DNA from: Amoebophrya sp. A120
Lineage: Eukaryota > Sar > Dinophyceae > Syndiniales > Amoebophryaceae
Assembly (NCBI GenBank): GCA_905178155.1
Contig: CAJINV010000013.1
Coordinates: forward strand, 424,344-488,343
Direction: 5' to 3'
Length of the DNA stretch: 64,000 bases
Shown: positions 21,967 through 32,266 of the stretch, one piece after another
Position numbering within the stretch: position 1 is the first letter of the stretch
How the letters are laid out: each line of letters begins with the position of its first letter
Made by a program: the position numbers and the translations under genes
Notes under the pieces: model-generated
The model's input: only the letters and a program-made list of their open reading frames with translations
What the model was told of the DNA's origin: nothing
The model's database searches: none

Positions 21967-23028
21967 ATGAGGACGCTCCTTTCCCCACTTTTCCGACCTA
22001 TAATCAGTTCCACGCCACACGGCGGCTACATTCCGAGGAAGAGGCCATGCTTTGCCTCCGCCCTCCTCTTTTACTGCATCACGAGCTGTCTGATCTCTCC
22101 GGGCTACAGCCTGGATTTCGACCTGCTCGGTATGCTATTCGACTTCGTGCGCGGACCGGACCGCAAGCCCATGCTGCGGAGAGTCAAGCCCAGGGGAACC
22201 AGTACGACGTCTAGCACCACACCAGCGGCGGAGGCGGAAGTGGATGAGGAGGTGGCTGAAAGCGGTTCAACATTGCCCGCAGGAGAAGCAACAGCAACAG
22301 CAGCGATGGTGGAGGAACAAGCTGCGACCACTACTGCTGCGGATGAAGAAGACGTTTTGCCCAAGAGGAGGATCCGGAAGTTGCAGCCGCGCGGCACCAG
22401 AACTTCCACAGCTACTGCAACGAGTGCTGGAGCAGCTACTACTACTTTCGCGCCTGAGAATGAAGCAGCTTTTGGTCGTGCTGGCACTACAAGTGGAGGG
22501 GAGGACACACTGCAGGACGAAATAAGAGTAGCAGTGGCTGGGAGCAAGTCCTCAACCACAAGCAGTGAGGAGAAACAGAACGACCACGTGAATACGGTTC
22601 CAGGCTACACGACCGCCGCAGAAGCAGCAAAGGAAACGCAGTCTCTCTCGCGCGCAGAGGGTGGTGTAAAAGTGCCAGCCCGTGAAGAAGACGCGTCTGC
22701 GAAGGTCCAAGAAAAGCAAAAACAACTCGGCGAAGAGGATGTGGAAAATCATCCCGAGCTTGACCCCTTGAAGATGGCGGATGATGTGTTGAAAAAGAAG
22801 GATGGTGGGATGTTGGAAGGGAATCCCGATCCTGACACCAGAAGCACTGCAGGAGTTGTAGAGAACAACTTCGAGGACGTGGTCAAGCATCGTGGTTCGA
22901 GTGAACTGCAGCTGTCAGAAGAAGAGTTACGCCGGAAGGGGGAGAAAGACGCCAGGGACGGGAAAAATGCAGAGAAGAAAAAGCCGATTACGCATGCGAA
23001 TATCTGTTTGCTTTTTCATCATCGCTGA
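21967..23028 (+). CDS. secreted or organelle-targeted low-complexity protein
   Basis: I choose ATG 21967 over the in-frame upstream start at 21886 because it gives an N-terminal basic region followed by a hydrophobic core (FASALLFYCITSCLISPGYS) that looks like a signal peptide. The mature part is rich in Thr, Ala and Glu. A basic motif appears twice: LRRVKPRGTSTTSS and IRKLQPRGTRTSTA. The last coherent stretch is charged (SEEELRRKGEKDARDGK). The 3' end is uncertain: the frame stops at 23028, but the next coding block starts 150 bp later and may belong to the same protein through an intron whose donor I could not fix. No family recognised. Confidence 0.55.
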   Translation: MRTLLSPLFRPIISSTPHGGYIPRKRPCFASALLFYCITSCLISPGYSLDFDLLGMLFDFVRGPDRKPMLRRVKPRGTSTTSSTTPAAEAEVDEEVAESGSTLPAGEATATAAMVEEQAATTTAADEEDVLPKRRIRKLQPRGTRTSTATATSAGAATTTFAPENEAAFGRAGTTSGGEDTLQDEIRVAVAGSKSSTTSSEEKQNDHVNTVPGYTTAAEAAKETQSLSRAEGGVKVPAREEDASAKVQEKQKQLGEEDVENHPELDPLKMADDVLKKKDGGMLEGNPDPDTRSTAGVVENNFEDVVKHRGSSELQLSEEELRRKGEKDARDGKNAEKKKPITHANICLLFHHR

Positions 23029-23161
23029 CTCAAGTCGAGGTTCTTGTTCTTCATGTATGTTAAATTGCATGATGCCGTAAATTGTGTGCGTGTCATCTTG
23101 ATATAATGCGTAGAGAAAATATCAGAACAAAAAAACACTGGATCTTCGCTGCTATCGTGAC

Positions 23162-24581
23162 TTGAGTCCGAATTTTCCAAGCATGCTGAAGAAAATGGCA
23201 GTTACGTACCAAAATTACCAAGACGCCGATGCCGATGAGGAGGTGTCGCCCGTGAACGAGGAAGCCACGATGAAAAAGCTGAAGCGCGAAGTGAAAAACG
23301 CGTTCGGGGGCCAGGAATCCCGGGCCGCGATCATGGACACGCGCAAGCAGCTGCAGCGATTGGACCAAGTCTTATCCAAGAAAAAAACTGTGTTAGTGTA
23401 ACTATCTTTGGCTGACAGCATCACAAATTTGCTCTACATTGACAGAGAAAACCTGTCATGCGTGGCTTGTAAGGGAAAACACACAGGAAAAGAGAACTTC
23501 GTGGCTGTCTGGCATGACAGGTGTAAGTCTGTTGCGTGTTCTGCATTTTACAGATTTACACTTACACAGTTTTTTTCTTGCACAAGTCTCCATGAAGCTG
23601 TACTACAACATCACCACTTTTCTCCGGGATCTCGACACCTACTACAAATCGCTGAGCCGCGTGGAGTCCAACTTCTGGAAGTTGGCGGAAGTGGATGTCA
23701 CCGACCTGCTGCAGGACTACGACGCCCACGTGGAGAAGCGGCTGCAACTAGTCACGACGAAACTCGGCTCGGAACTCTCCGTGCCCGGGGTGTACGGGGG
23801 GAGGAGTAGCGGGAAAAGTTCTAGCGCTTCTGCCGAAGGAGAAAAAGAAGAAAAACCGGCGTCGATGCTGCAACTGCTAGGAGTGGTGAAGAAATTCAAA
23901 CAAGGCTATCGGAAGACAAACATAGGTGGTGCGGCGCGCAAAGCGTATTCGCACAGCAAAGACATCAACAACGGCAAAGTGAATCACCACGGGACAAAAC
24001 AAGAGGGAAAACGGCAGCAAGTGACGCGAGGAGGCGACGATCATCTGGTTAATACGCGAAGTGGCAGCACGTCTGCGGAACAACAAAACCATCAAACGAG
24101 CGACAAGAACACCATAAACTACGCCACCGCTGACAGTAGGATTGTCAGCCTCCCGGAACAAAAAGGTCGAGGTGAAGGAAACGTAGACGCCGGATTGTAT
24201 GCAACCCCAACGCCGGAGGACGGTGGTGCGGGGGCAGGTCTGTCGGCACCGCGGCATACAGCGGAGGGTAGTTCATCAAGCCCAAAGGAAAACGGTGCCG
24301 AAACTACCGCACGAGAGAAGTACTCTACCGCCGCAGCTTCAGTATGGTCGAGTGCTGCAGAGGACGAGGACGATCGCGCGGCCGCGTCGGGGGAACAGGT
24401 GCAAGGGACCAATGAGGAAAGAGCTGCCGAGTACCAGGGCGGAATGCGAGAGGAACAACCAAATGGGAAGGACACCTACACTGGCGCTGGAGAAGATATC
24501 AGCAGCTTTCCGCCATCCAATACGGAAGCTCCGCCTGCTGTCGCAGCACAACTTTCGGAGGTAGAAGAACTGGAAATGTGA
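23162..24581 (+). CDS. coiled-coil/low-complexity protein, interrupted by an introner
   Basis: Two blocks, 23162-23372 and 23583-24581, join when the TIR element between them is removed with one copy of CAAGTCT. The result is a continuous helical stretch, QRLDQVSMKLYYNITTFL, then RDLDTYYKSLSRVESNFW and LLQDYDAHVEKRLQLVTTKL. The remainder, about 270 residues, is low-complexity and hydrophilic, ending SEVEELEM. A possible ATG is at 23183 (MLKKMAVTYQNYQD); alternatively the block is a downstream exon of the gene at 21967. A coiled-coil, membrane-adjacent or cytoskeletal role would be a guess; I do not recognise the family. Confidence 0.6.
23373..23582 (+). mobile_element. introner (210 bp) with CAAGTCT flanks
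   Basis: The left end CAAGAAAAAAACTGTGTTAG then TGTAA (after TATC) pairs with the right end TTACACTTACACAGTTTTTT then TCTTG. A 7-bp direct repeat, CAAGTCT, lies outside both ends (23366-23372 and 23583-23589). The interior has the 'cctgtcatgcg'/'gcatgacagg' words seen in other introners here. Excision restores the frame; retention gives a stop at 23400. Confidence 0.85.
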
Positions 24582-25941
24582 GATGCGTGCTGTATGATTC
24601 CATGCGCAAACGCAACCTAAATTTACCAACTTTGTCTGTCTGTGCAACGAAGCGCACTGACAGAGGCAGGGAAAAACTGTATGATTTCGTTCTCATTACC
24701 AAGTAGAGCAGATGAATTCCTCGCTGTGTCACACTCGATGGAACCGTGTTGCCAGAAAGCACCACATGCAGAATTATTATAGCAGGTCTCACTCTGTTCT
24801 TACATAATTTGTACTTATGATTTCTCGCAGTTCAAAGTCAAACTCCTAACTCTTCGTCGTTTGTGGTCAAGTGCTCTATTTTTCCCAAGAAGCAGCTTTT
24901 GGTGATTAGTCTCGGTCTACTCGATGTATTATTTCAAAGTGGACTCGTCGGTACAGGTACAGCAAGTCGTTCTTCTCGCTTTCGTAGAATTCGAAATTAT
25001 CGTCAAGAACGGGATAGCATACTCCCTCGTTTTCCTCAGGGAAGTGTCTACACATTTTGTCGGTACATGCTGAGGTAAGTCAGCTTCGTCTATCCTTCGG
25101 TGTCTTCGTCTCGTCCAAACGGTGATTTCAAAACATTGGCCTCAAACGGTTCGGTGCTTTCGTGCGTCGATTTCTTCCTTCGGTGCTTCGTGACCAGGCA
25201 TTCCGCAAACAGATGTTACTTATCTTATCCAATAGTGTTGAGAAATGACGACTGCAGCAGACGCTGCCTGCTGATTTCGGTAGCTCTTCGTTGTGCTTCG
25301 TGCTGCGTACTACGCATTGGCTTCTTGTATTTTCGGTTTGGTTGAACATGAAGGAGATGGAAATGAATCTCAAGTTTTGCGAGTTGCAATCGTCTTTTTC
25401 AAATGTTTCCTTTCCCACCCTTCCCACAGTGCTTCGCAACAAAAGAACTCTTCGGAGTGTCCCCGTTGGATTCCTTGTCACTTTTTTTCCTCGGAAGAAT
25501 TAGTGCTTGGAGTTGAAGGAGCAACACGAACAACCGCTGTTTGATTTGGACCCCCTAAAAACAAAAACAAAGAACAATTTTGGAACCCCACATTGAACTA
25601 AAGATTGCATTTTCTGTCTTTTCCCTTTTGCTTTTTTTATACGCCGAACACTGTAGAATTGCCGATAAATTTACGAGAGAGAAATCTGTTTTACAACTTA
25701 ACATCGACTTTATAATTAATTTTTTGACAAGATATCGTGAATTTTTTTCCGCTGTTCCTTTTCATTTTTTTCTGGATGCATACTACTTGCTTTTGTACTT
25801 CTTTTTAAGTCTCTCTCATTTGTCACAAACCCAAGAACCCGTGTAAACCAGTGCAGTTTAAGTATCCCCATTCCAAATTTTGTTTCCCCAGACAATTTTT
25901 GCACACGAAAACCAGAAGACGAAGAAAACATCGAAACCAAA
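24582..25941. other. intergenic region, no supported gene
   Basis: Strongly AT-rich, with T-runs and short open frames on both strands (24863-25078, 25291-25544). Nothing has the base composition of the neighbouring genes. Confidence 0.5.
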
Positions 25942-26190
25942 ATGTTGGAGCAGACGAAGGAAAGAAAAGCTGAGGGCGAGCGGTGCCCGAGAACCGTGCC
26001 GGTTGCGAGAAGCCGTAGCCGAGTTTTTCAACGAGACGAGGAGGAGAAAACCGAGGCGAACTTTTCGGAAGCGGCGTCAAAGATGTCGCAGAACCCACTG
26101 AAAAACCTACATCTTTTAGGCAAGAAGGAGAACCTCGACGACGGGGACGGAAAACGCCGGGGCCGTGCGCCGCACCCTGATATCATGTGA
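25942..26190 (+). CDS. possible small basic protein, 82 residues
   Basis: An ATG in good context (AAACCAAAATGTTGG) opens an 82-codon frame ending TGA at 26190. The frame is clearly GC-richer than the 1.3 kb before it. The product is highly charged (MLEQTKERKAEGERCP, later SKMSQNPLKNLHLLGKKENL) and rich in Arg, Lys and Glu. There is no membrane span or known motif. The call rests on composition and position alone; an overlapping frame at 25880-26101 is the main competitor. Confidence 0.4.
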   Translation: MLEQTKERKAEGERCPRTVPVARSRSRVFQRDEEEKTEANFSEAASKMSQNPLKNLHLLGKKENLDDGDGKRRGRAPHPDIM

Positions 26191-26911
26191 AAAAGTGTAC
26201 AAATTCTGCTCACACGACCACGTTTTCGCGGGCTCGGGTCGGTCTGTAAAGGCGGCACTAACTCAAAATGTTTTTTTCTTCTATTTCGGTCGAGAGTTGC
26301 AGCACTACAAGCACCGCTAGTCTCTTCATACGTAAGTTACGGTGGGTCCGCACTGCTGCAGCATTGAAAACATGAGGCGCCAAGACAAGCATTTGCACAC
26401 TTTTCCAACTCATACAAAGCCGGATGCGGCAGGATCAACATGGCAGTTGTCGGGCGCGATCGGCGTCGCCGTCTCCTGGCCGGGCGATCGCTACTGGACT
26501 GGCCGCCGCGTTGGTATGGTTGGGGAGCTGAGTTTTGTACAGACTGCTGTGGTCGTCAGCGTCATGGTTGTGCCTCAAGCAGCACTTGCTTCCTACTCGT
26601 TCCGTTCTCGGGGCCTCGGCTTGTCGGGGCCTCGGCGGCACTATTTACAGCTTTGTTAGAGGCGAAGTCTTGTTGCTGTGAGTATTCGGACTGCGATACA
26701 ACTACAAGACGAGTGGTTGCTTTCGTTTCGCGTGGCAAGGACAAAGGGGAAATGCGCGTACGCGACGAGGATGTAGCATTCTATCTCATTGCATATGCAG
26801 TCGCATTGCGGCGCAAAAGCGCTGAAGGTTTGTCCCCATAAGATTGCTGCAGTTGTCTGTGCTGGCGGGTTTCCTTTGCATATCACGCGCTCGGCTGCAG
26901 GAATTCACTAG
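26191..26911. other. region before the phosphatase array, no supported gene
   Basis: Two overlapping open frames (26342-26659 and 26440-26841) have mixed composition and no similarity to the N-terminal segment (VYVFGR) of the phosphatase copies that follow. It may be the 5' UTR or first intron of phosphatase copy 1. Confidence 0.4.
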
Positions 26912-26913
26912 GT

Positions 26914-29900
26914 ATGAGGCGGGTCGGCAGCGGCGCTGCAGGGACGACGTCTGTGGGGCCTACCCGTCTCCCGCTCCCGCCCGGGGACACAATGGAACTG
27001 AGCGCCAAGCATAAACGCAACATTCTTGCCAATGGCGAAGACCAAGACTGTTCGTTCTACTCTCACTCTGGGCTGGAACTACTTGGGCTTGGCGCGGCCA
27101 CGGATCCAGAGAACCCGCTCGATGAACAAGGGCTCCTTGGTCTTTTGAGAACTAAAGCGCTGGACTACCGGGGACGCCAGAGAGCGCGAAAGATCTTGAT
27201 CCACTGCGCACAAGTGATTATGGACAAGTTTCAAAAGGATTTTCTGGAATTTGACATCGACCGGGGAAATGCGGCCCCGGCGGCACCTGCGGGACCGAAG
27301 TCGCCAGTGAAGACGGGAGACGTGAAAGTACCAAGACGCCTGCCATTGGCGCTGGACATTTGCAGGATTCAAGAAGAACCGTCTACAGGCCCCTTTGCAC
27401 CGATAAAATGGTTCCAAAAAAAAGCCCGCTTTTCGCGTAGCAAGCCGCCAGCACTTGTGTCCAACGATGGAACGGGCCGCAACGACAACGATAACTGCGG
27501 CGAAGTAATGGTATTTGGTGATGTGCACCTACGGAATGCTGCGACTCAATCATGCTCTCGTAGCCTCTGCATGATCGCCATAGCAAGAGTTGTCTGGTAC
27601 TGGTGCGACTTTCGGTGCGGCTGAGAGACTGCCGCGAGTCCTTTGTCAAAAAGAACACCGCTACTGTAGATGTAGTCTTCTATGTAGCGCGAACGCGGCA
27701 TATGACTTGTACGTAAGAGTGCGAGACGTTGAGTATGGAGTCCCCATGCAGAAAACAACAGACTGTTGTATGTAGGGAGGTCACGAGCTTTCTAATCTGG
27801 CGGTTTTTTGACACCTACGGTGAAAAGCGACCGGCAGTTTCCAATCGGCCGGAAGTCTTTTTGCAGGTAAAAAGCTGCCACTTTTCATCAATCGGGTCTG
27901 GCTGTCCTGGCACCGAATCGCCAGCGAGAATTACCGCTCGCCGATCCTAAGAACGACGCAGAGGAGCCGCCAAAGGTGGCGCTCTTCTGAGGCATCGGAT
28001 TCCGCCGATTCGGGGTGCCCAAAAAATGGCGTCAAAAAAATCGCGGTGGTAAAAAGAAAGCGACTGCGCATGGTACAGGCCTCGTTTTGGCCCGCGCTGA
28101 TTTCAAGGCCGCAAAGGCGGCTACCAAAATTGGCCATTTGCAGTGCGGGTAGTAAGCCAAAAGTCCTGGCTTTCTGACAAAAAAACAAAAACTGCACATT
28201 CCGCAAAAACAAAGCTGGCAGCCAATCCGCATGCTGCGGGTCCGCGTTGGGCTGCCCAAGGTGCTAGCGCTGGCGGGGGTTCTTGCAGGGCCGCAGCATG
28301 CGGAGATGGTTTTTCGGTTTTTGAGGACACGAAGATGGCAACTTGTGGCCGCGCTTTCTTCCGTCTCCTAGGCCATGCTGAGTAACATTATTCGCGTCGG
28401 GGTGCTGGAGATAAAAGAGCGCGACTATTTTTTTGATAGCAATGCGCGAAAACAGCAAGGAAGATGGGATCTGGCAGTCAAAAAAACCGCTGACATCACT
28501 ACCCCCGCGGACTTGGCTACTATGTATTGGCTTTCGTGGTGCTGATCGAGGTCGGCACTACTTCGGAGGCACCCCTTGCGAAGATCGTTCATCGGATGCT
28601 GCGAGAGCTGCTCCATTTCATACGAAGGCGCCTTCGACAATTTGCTACAGCTACTTGCCAATCTGCCGATGTCGGGCGAGAACGGGTTCTGGGACAGAAA
28701 GAATCCTGGCGCCCAGTTGCTCTTCCTGGGTGATTACGGAGATCGTGCGCCTATTAAAGGGGACACATTTTATACCCACCTACTCATGGCGTACCTCCAA
28801 GCTTACTTTCCTCAGAAAGTAACACTGCTACGCGGAAACCACGAGACGGAGTTTCAGTACGACGACTGGGCTCTATCTAGGGAAAACAACGAGTATTGGG
28901 AAAATCTTCGCTCGACACCTTTTCGTGCCGCTCAATACGACGACTGGGCTCTATCTAGGGAAAACAACGAGTATTGGGACTTTCTTCGCTCGACACCTTT
29001 TCGTGCCGCCGTAGAAGACCCTAAGAAGAGGTTGACAATCCTTGATGAAAATCTCATTCCATGGACCCGCAAATATTTTTTTCCGTATTTGCCGCTTGCA
29101 GCGAAAGTTCATGGGAAGGCACTTGTGATCCACGCAGGTATCAGTGACCGACTGAAGCCGATCAAGGAGCTGATGCAGGTAGACCTCCGGTCTGCGCAAG
29201 TGCAGATCAGAAATCTCGGGGAAAGACGAGAAACGCAGAAAGACGAAGGACTCGACAGACGAGACCAAGCGGAGAAGAAATCGCTCGGTTTCATCACACA
29301 TGATCGAAAGTCATATGGCATGCAGGAATGGTTCGCATATCGTGGTGTGCTTCTTATGCATGGCAGCAAAATCATGCCAGTGCCCAACCCCCGGCGCATA
29401 TGTACTTTAGAGATAGTGATATTACAGTGCACGTTTTTGAATTGTGGTTTTTTATCGCCAACGTATTTTTCATTGCGCAAAACCAAAAGAAGTGGACGCT
29501 AGCTGTCAACCGCACAAGCAGTGTTTGCACTTTCCACCGTGGTCATGTGAAAGAAATATATTGCAGCGACAGCTTCTGCCTCGTTTTTGTTCGTTGGTTT
29601 CAACGATGTATATAAATGACCAAAGCGTGATGTGCAAGCGCTTGCATCCAGTCCATCGCAAACGCTTCTCGAGCACGGATAGTGTGACTCTTTTGCAGCT
29701 GCAGAAAAACTACCGTCTTCTGCCAGATGATCGGCTATCGTTATTGTTTCAGAAGAGTATTGCAGTTTTTCGCCAGCAGGGTTTGGGATGTTTTTGTTTC
29801 GAAACTCGCGCAGATATGGAGAGACGACTTCATTTATGGCAAGACGGGTTCTGCTGGTCGTCCAAGCTCGGCGCGAGATTCAACGCTCGAAACAGAAACT

Positions 29901-31193
29901 AAAAATATCGAAAGGCTGAAGAGCAATGCGGTTGCGGGCCTCAAGCTCAACGATGACGATGTGCCGTATTTGTCTGTGACTCCTCGCGACCATCTCCAGT
30001 CTTGTAATTCATTTCGTTCTTATTTGAAACCGAAATTGTTATGGTGCTCATTTTTACAACTGGGCTTTTGGTTTTGTACGCCTACACGTGCCTGTCATGG
30101 CGGAGGGTATCCGACGAGGACGCAATGCTTTTCCGTAGTGTTTCCATGCTTCTCGTGGTTGATGATCATCCTGTCCCCAGGAGTCGAAAGTGCGCAGTGA
30201 GTTGTGGGCTTTGAATGCAATAGATACAAGAAAATGCTGGTCCGGGGGGTTTTTCGTGCGACAAAATTCAAGGAGGAAACCTTTGTTACAACGAACTGAT
30301 TCAGGCGGATCCGGATCCGGTTGGCCCCAATCCGAATGCGCGTTGCCCAGGTCTTTTCACGAAGGAAAAAGCGGAAAAATTTTTGGAAGACAACAAGCTT
30401 GAGCTAATTATTCGCGGGCATGAACCACGAGAACTTTCAAATCAAGGGATGTACGTGGAGTTTCGCATGGAGGAGTTTGAGAGGGAAGGCGAAGCCGGAG
30501 CAGTGCAGAAACCTCTTGCCGAAGCGGATTCGCAGATCATGTTTATTTTTTCTTCCTTATCACTTGGAGCTACGTACTCTCTCTGTCTTTGGGCGCGGCG
30601 TTTTCCAGCGTCTAGATGCAGATCGTCCGTTTTTTCCCACCTCCGATCATTTTCTATAGCGGGGCATGTGCACATTGGAATTTCTATCTCGTTCTCGCAC
30701 CCGCTTGGGTGTGAGTGCTGTATTTACAGCAAGAGCACACGCAGGTCTTTCCCGCTACAGCGTTTGCTACGATAAGGCTTGGAAGAAGGAGCTCCTACTA
30801 ATTTAGCGTTTTCCTTTTACATTCGCTTTTGTTTGCGTAAGTATGGAGCGACCTGCGAGATATTCATTCCTTTGAGGGAATGGGAAACAGAGGTGGGACA
30901 GGGCATCTAGGGCATTGAGAAAACAGGACAGGTGCAGCCCATGAAGTTCGCGTGCATAGCCTCCGATCTACAAGGGCAACCAGAATTTTGCCAGTTTCGT
31001 GAGCTTGAAGCCCCAACACCAACGCGTCAGCGGTGCTATCGAATCGCACAAAGTCGAGGATCTGCAATTTTCACTGTGGTCTTGTTGGTTGTGTTTCAAT
31101 TTGTTTGTCTCTCGTGGAAGTCGAGTTCGGATGCTTTTGGAGCTTGCACTCTTATGTAGACAGGCAGAACATGCATCAGGCTGCAGTCTCTGA
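26914..31193 (+). CDS. PPP-type Ser/Thr phosphatase-like, copy 1 of tandem array
   Basis: The exons seen are 26914-27528, 28624 to about 29302, a block near 29770-29900 (VWDVFVSKLAQIWRDDF), one near 30283-30530, and a last block to 31193 (NFASFVSLKPQHQR). Not all junctions are fixed. PPP metal and phosphate motifs are present in family order: GDVH|EG split by an intron, LGDYGDRAP, LRGNHE, HAGIS and IIRGHE. The PPP fold dephosphorylates Ser/Thr using two metal ions. The motifs differ from textbook PPP (GDYVDRG, HGGLS), so this is a divergent clade. The N-terminal domain (GLLGLLRTKALDYRGRQRAR) is shared with copies 2 and 3. An exact 26-residue in-frame duplication follows the GNHE motif. The N-terminal VYVFGR segment of the other copies is missing, so the start is uncertain. 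Confidence 0.68.
27529..28623 (+). other. intron splitting the first catalytic motif, copy 1 (CT...AC ends)
   Basis: Exon 1 ends GGT GAT GTG CAC and exon 2 must resume GAA GGC GCC TTC to give GDVHEGAFDNLL. This leaves an intron starting CTACGGAATG and ending CATTTCATAC, whose ends are partly complementary. The 1095-bp interior is locally GC-rich and holds a perfect 13-bp inverted repeat, CCGCATGCTGCGG at 28227-28239 and its complement at 28291-28303. Confidence 0.6.
28858..29013 (+). repeat. in-frame tandem duplication, two 78-bp units
   Basis: The block starting TACGACGACTGGGCTCTATC repeats at 28936 after 78 bp with only a few changes (GAAAATCTT against GACTTTCTT). It duplicates 26 residues beginning YDDWALSRENNEYW in phosphatase copy 1 and is absent from copies 2 and 3. 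The near identity suggests a recent event. Confidence 0.9.
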
Positions 31194-32266
31194 CTAGGTT
31201 CGGATGGATCTCCGTTGTAGATCTGTTTAATAGTTGCAAAGACTTGAAATACAAGGATTTCACATTGGAGTGTCGGCGATATCCTCTTCTTTTCTGCGTA
31301 ACAAAAAGCGCTGGTCGTGGAACGCCTGGAGGAATTCGTGCGGTGTACGAGTCCACGATCTACTCCGATTACGCAACGGAAGAACTACAACAGCATATGC
31401 TTGCCTAGCACCTAATCATATGTAGTCTGTCGCAGCGGCAACTACAGTAGTCGAGCGATTGTTTTGGAGCAGTAGCAGTCGATGATGCAGCTGACAGAGA
31501 ACCTTGGTAGTGCAGGCAGATAATCTTAGGGATCGATATGCAGGACGTAAGTAGACAGTTGCTGGTGGCCTGATAGCGTTCCCCTGCGCTGTCAGAACCG
31601 CTGCTTGTTATGCCGCATTGCTTTTTTACGCACTTTGTGTTGAACAGTGAGGTATAAAGGAGGATGATTGCTTCTGGTGCGGTCACGGGTGTACTGCCAA
31701 GAAAGCTTGGTTGGTCCGCCGGGCCTGCAGCTAGGATGGGGTGATCTGAGCAGGGAGGACAAGTGCAGGTCTGCGCTACTTGTTTTTTTTTGAGTGGCGC
31801 AGCAGAAGCGTGGCCGTCACCCATGTTGCAGGCACGAAATGGATGGAGGCCATTCTGCCACCCCGATCACGTTAGAGCATGGTCCCCTGGGATGCCAATC
31901 TATTTTGATTTTAGATTGCAGTATAGTCAAAAGCCCCAATAGCTTATGGTGGTTTTTGAGCTGAGCTGGTATCCATCACGTGTGTCTTCAGTGCCGGAGA
32001 ATTTTGCTGTCACATTAGCAGGGGCGTATTTAGAAGTAGCTCTCTGCGCAACAAGAAACAAAAGCAAAACGCAAAAGACGATTATGGGGAAAGAGAATTG
32101 CCAGGCAGGTGGCAAGAAGAGCAACCATCACACAGCCAGCATAACAAGTTTGACAGTATTGCTCACTGACTCAAGACGACGAACGACCACTGCAATGTAA
32201 TTAGTAGGTGCTAGTTGCAAGGGATGATGATCTTTTCAGAGCCATACTCACAAACTTCAAGAAGAA
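31194..32266. other. spacer between phosphatase copies 1 and 2
   Basis: Short open frames only (31405-31824 minus, 31946-32200 plus), none resembling the phosphatase exons or any family I know. It probably holds the 3' UTR of copy 1 and the leader of copy 2. An AAG acceptor-like site lies just before the ATG at 32267. Confidence 0.5.

Noticed and set aside
22992-23186. GCATGC at both ends as TSD of an introner joining 21967-23028 to 23162-24581
   Set aside because: The two copies are in different codon phases, so excision would shift the frame, and no TIR is present. The relation of the two blocks was left open.
26440-26841. 133-codon frame just before the phosphatase array
   Set aside because: I looked for the VYVFGR-type N-terminal exon missing from copy 1 and did not find it here. 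An overlapping frame is equally long.
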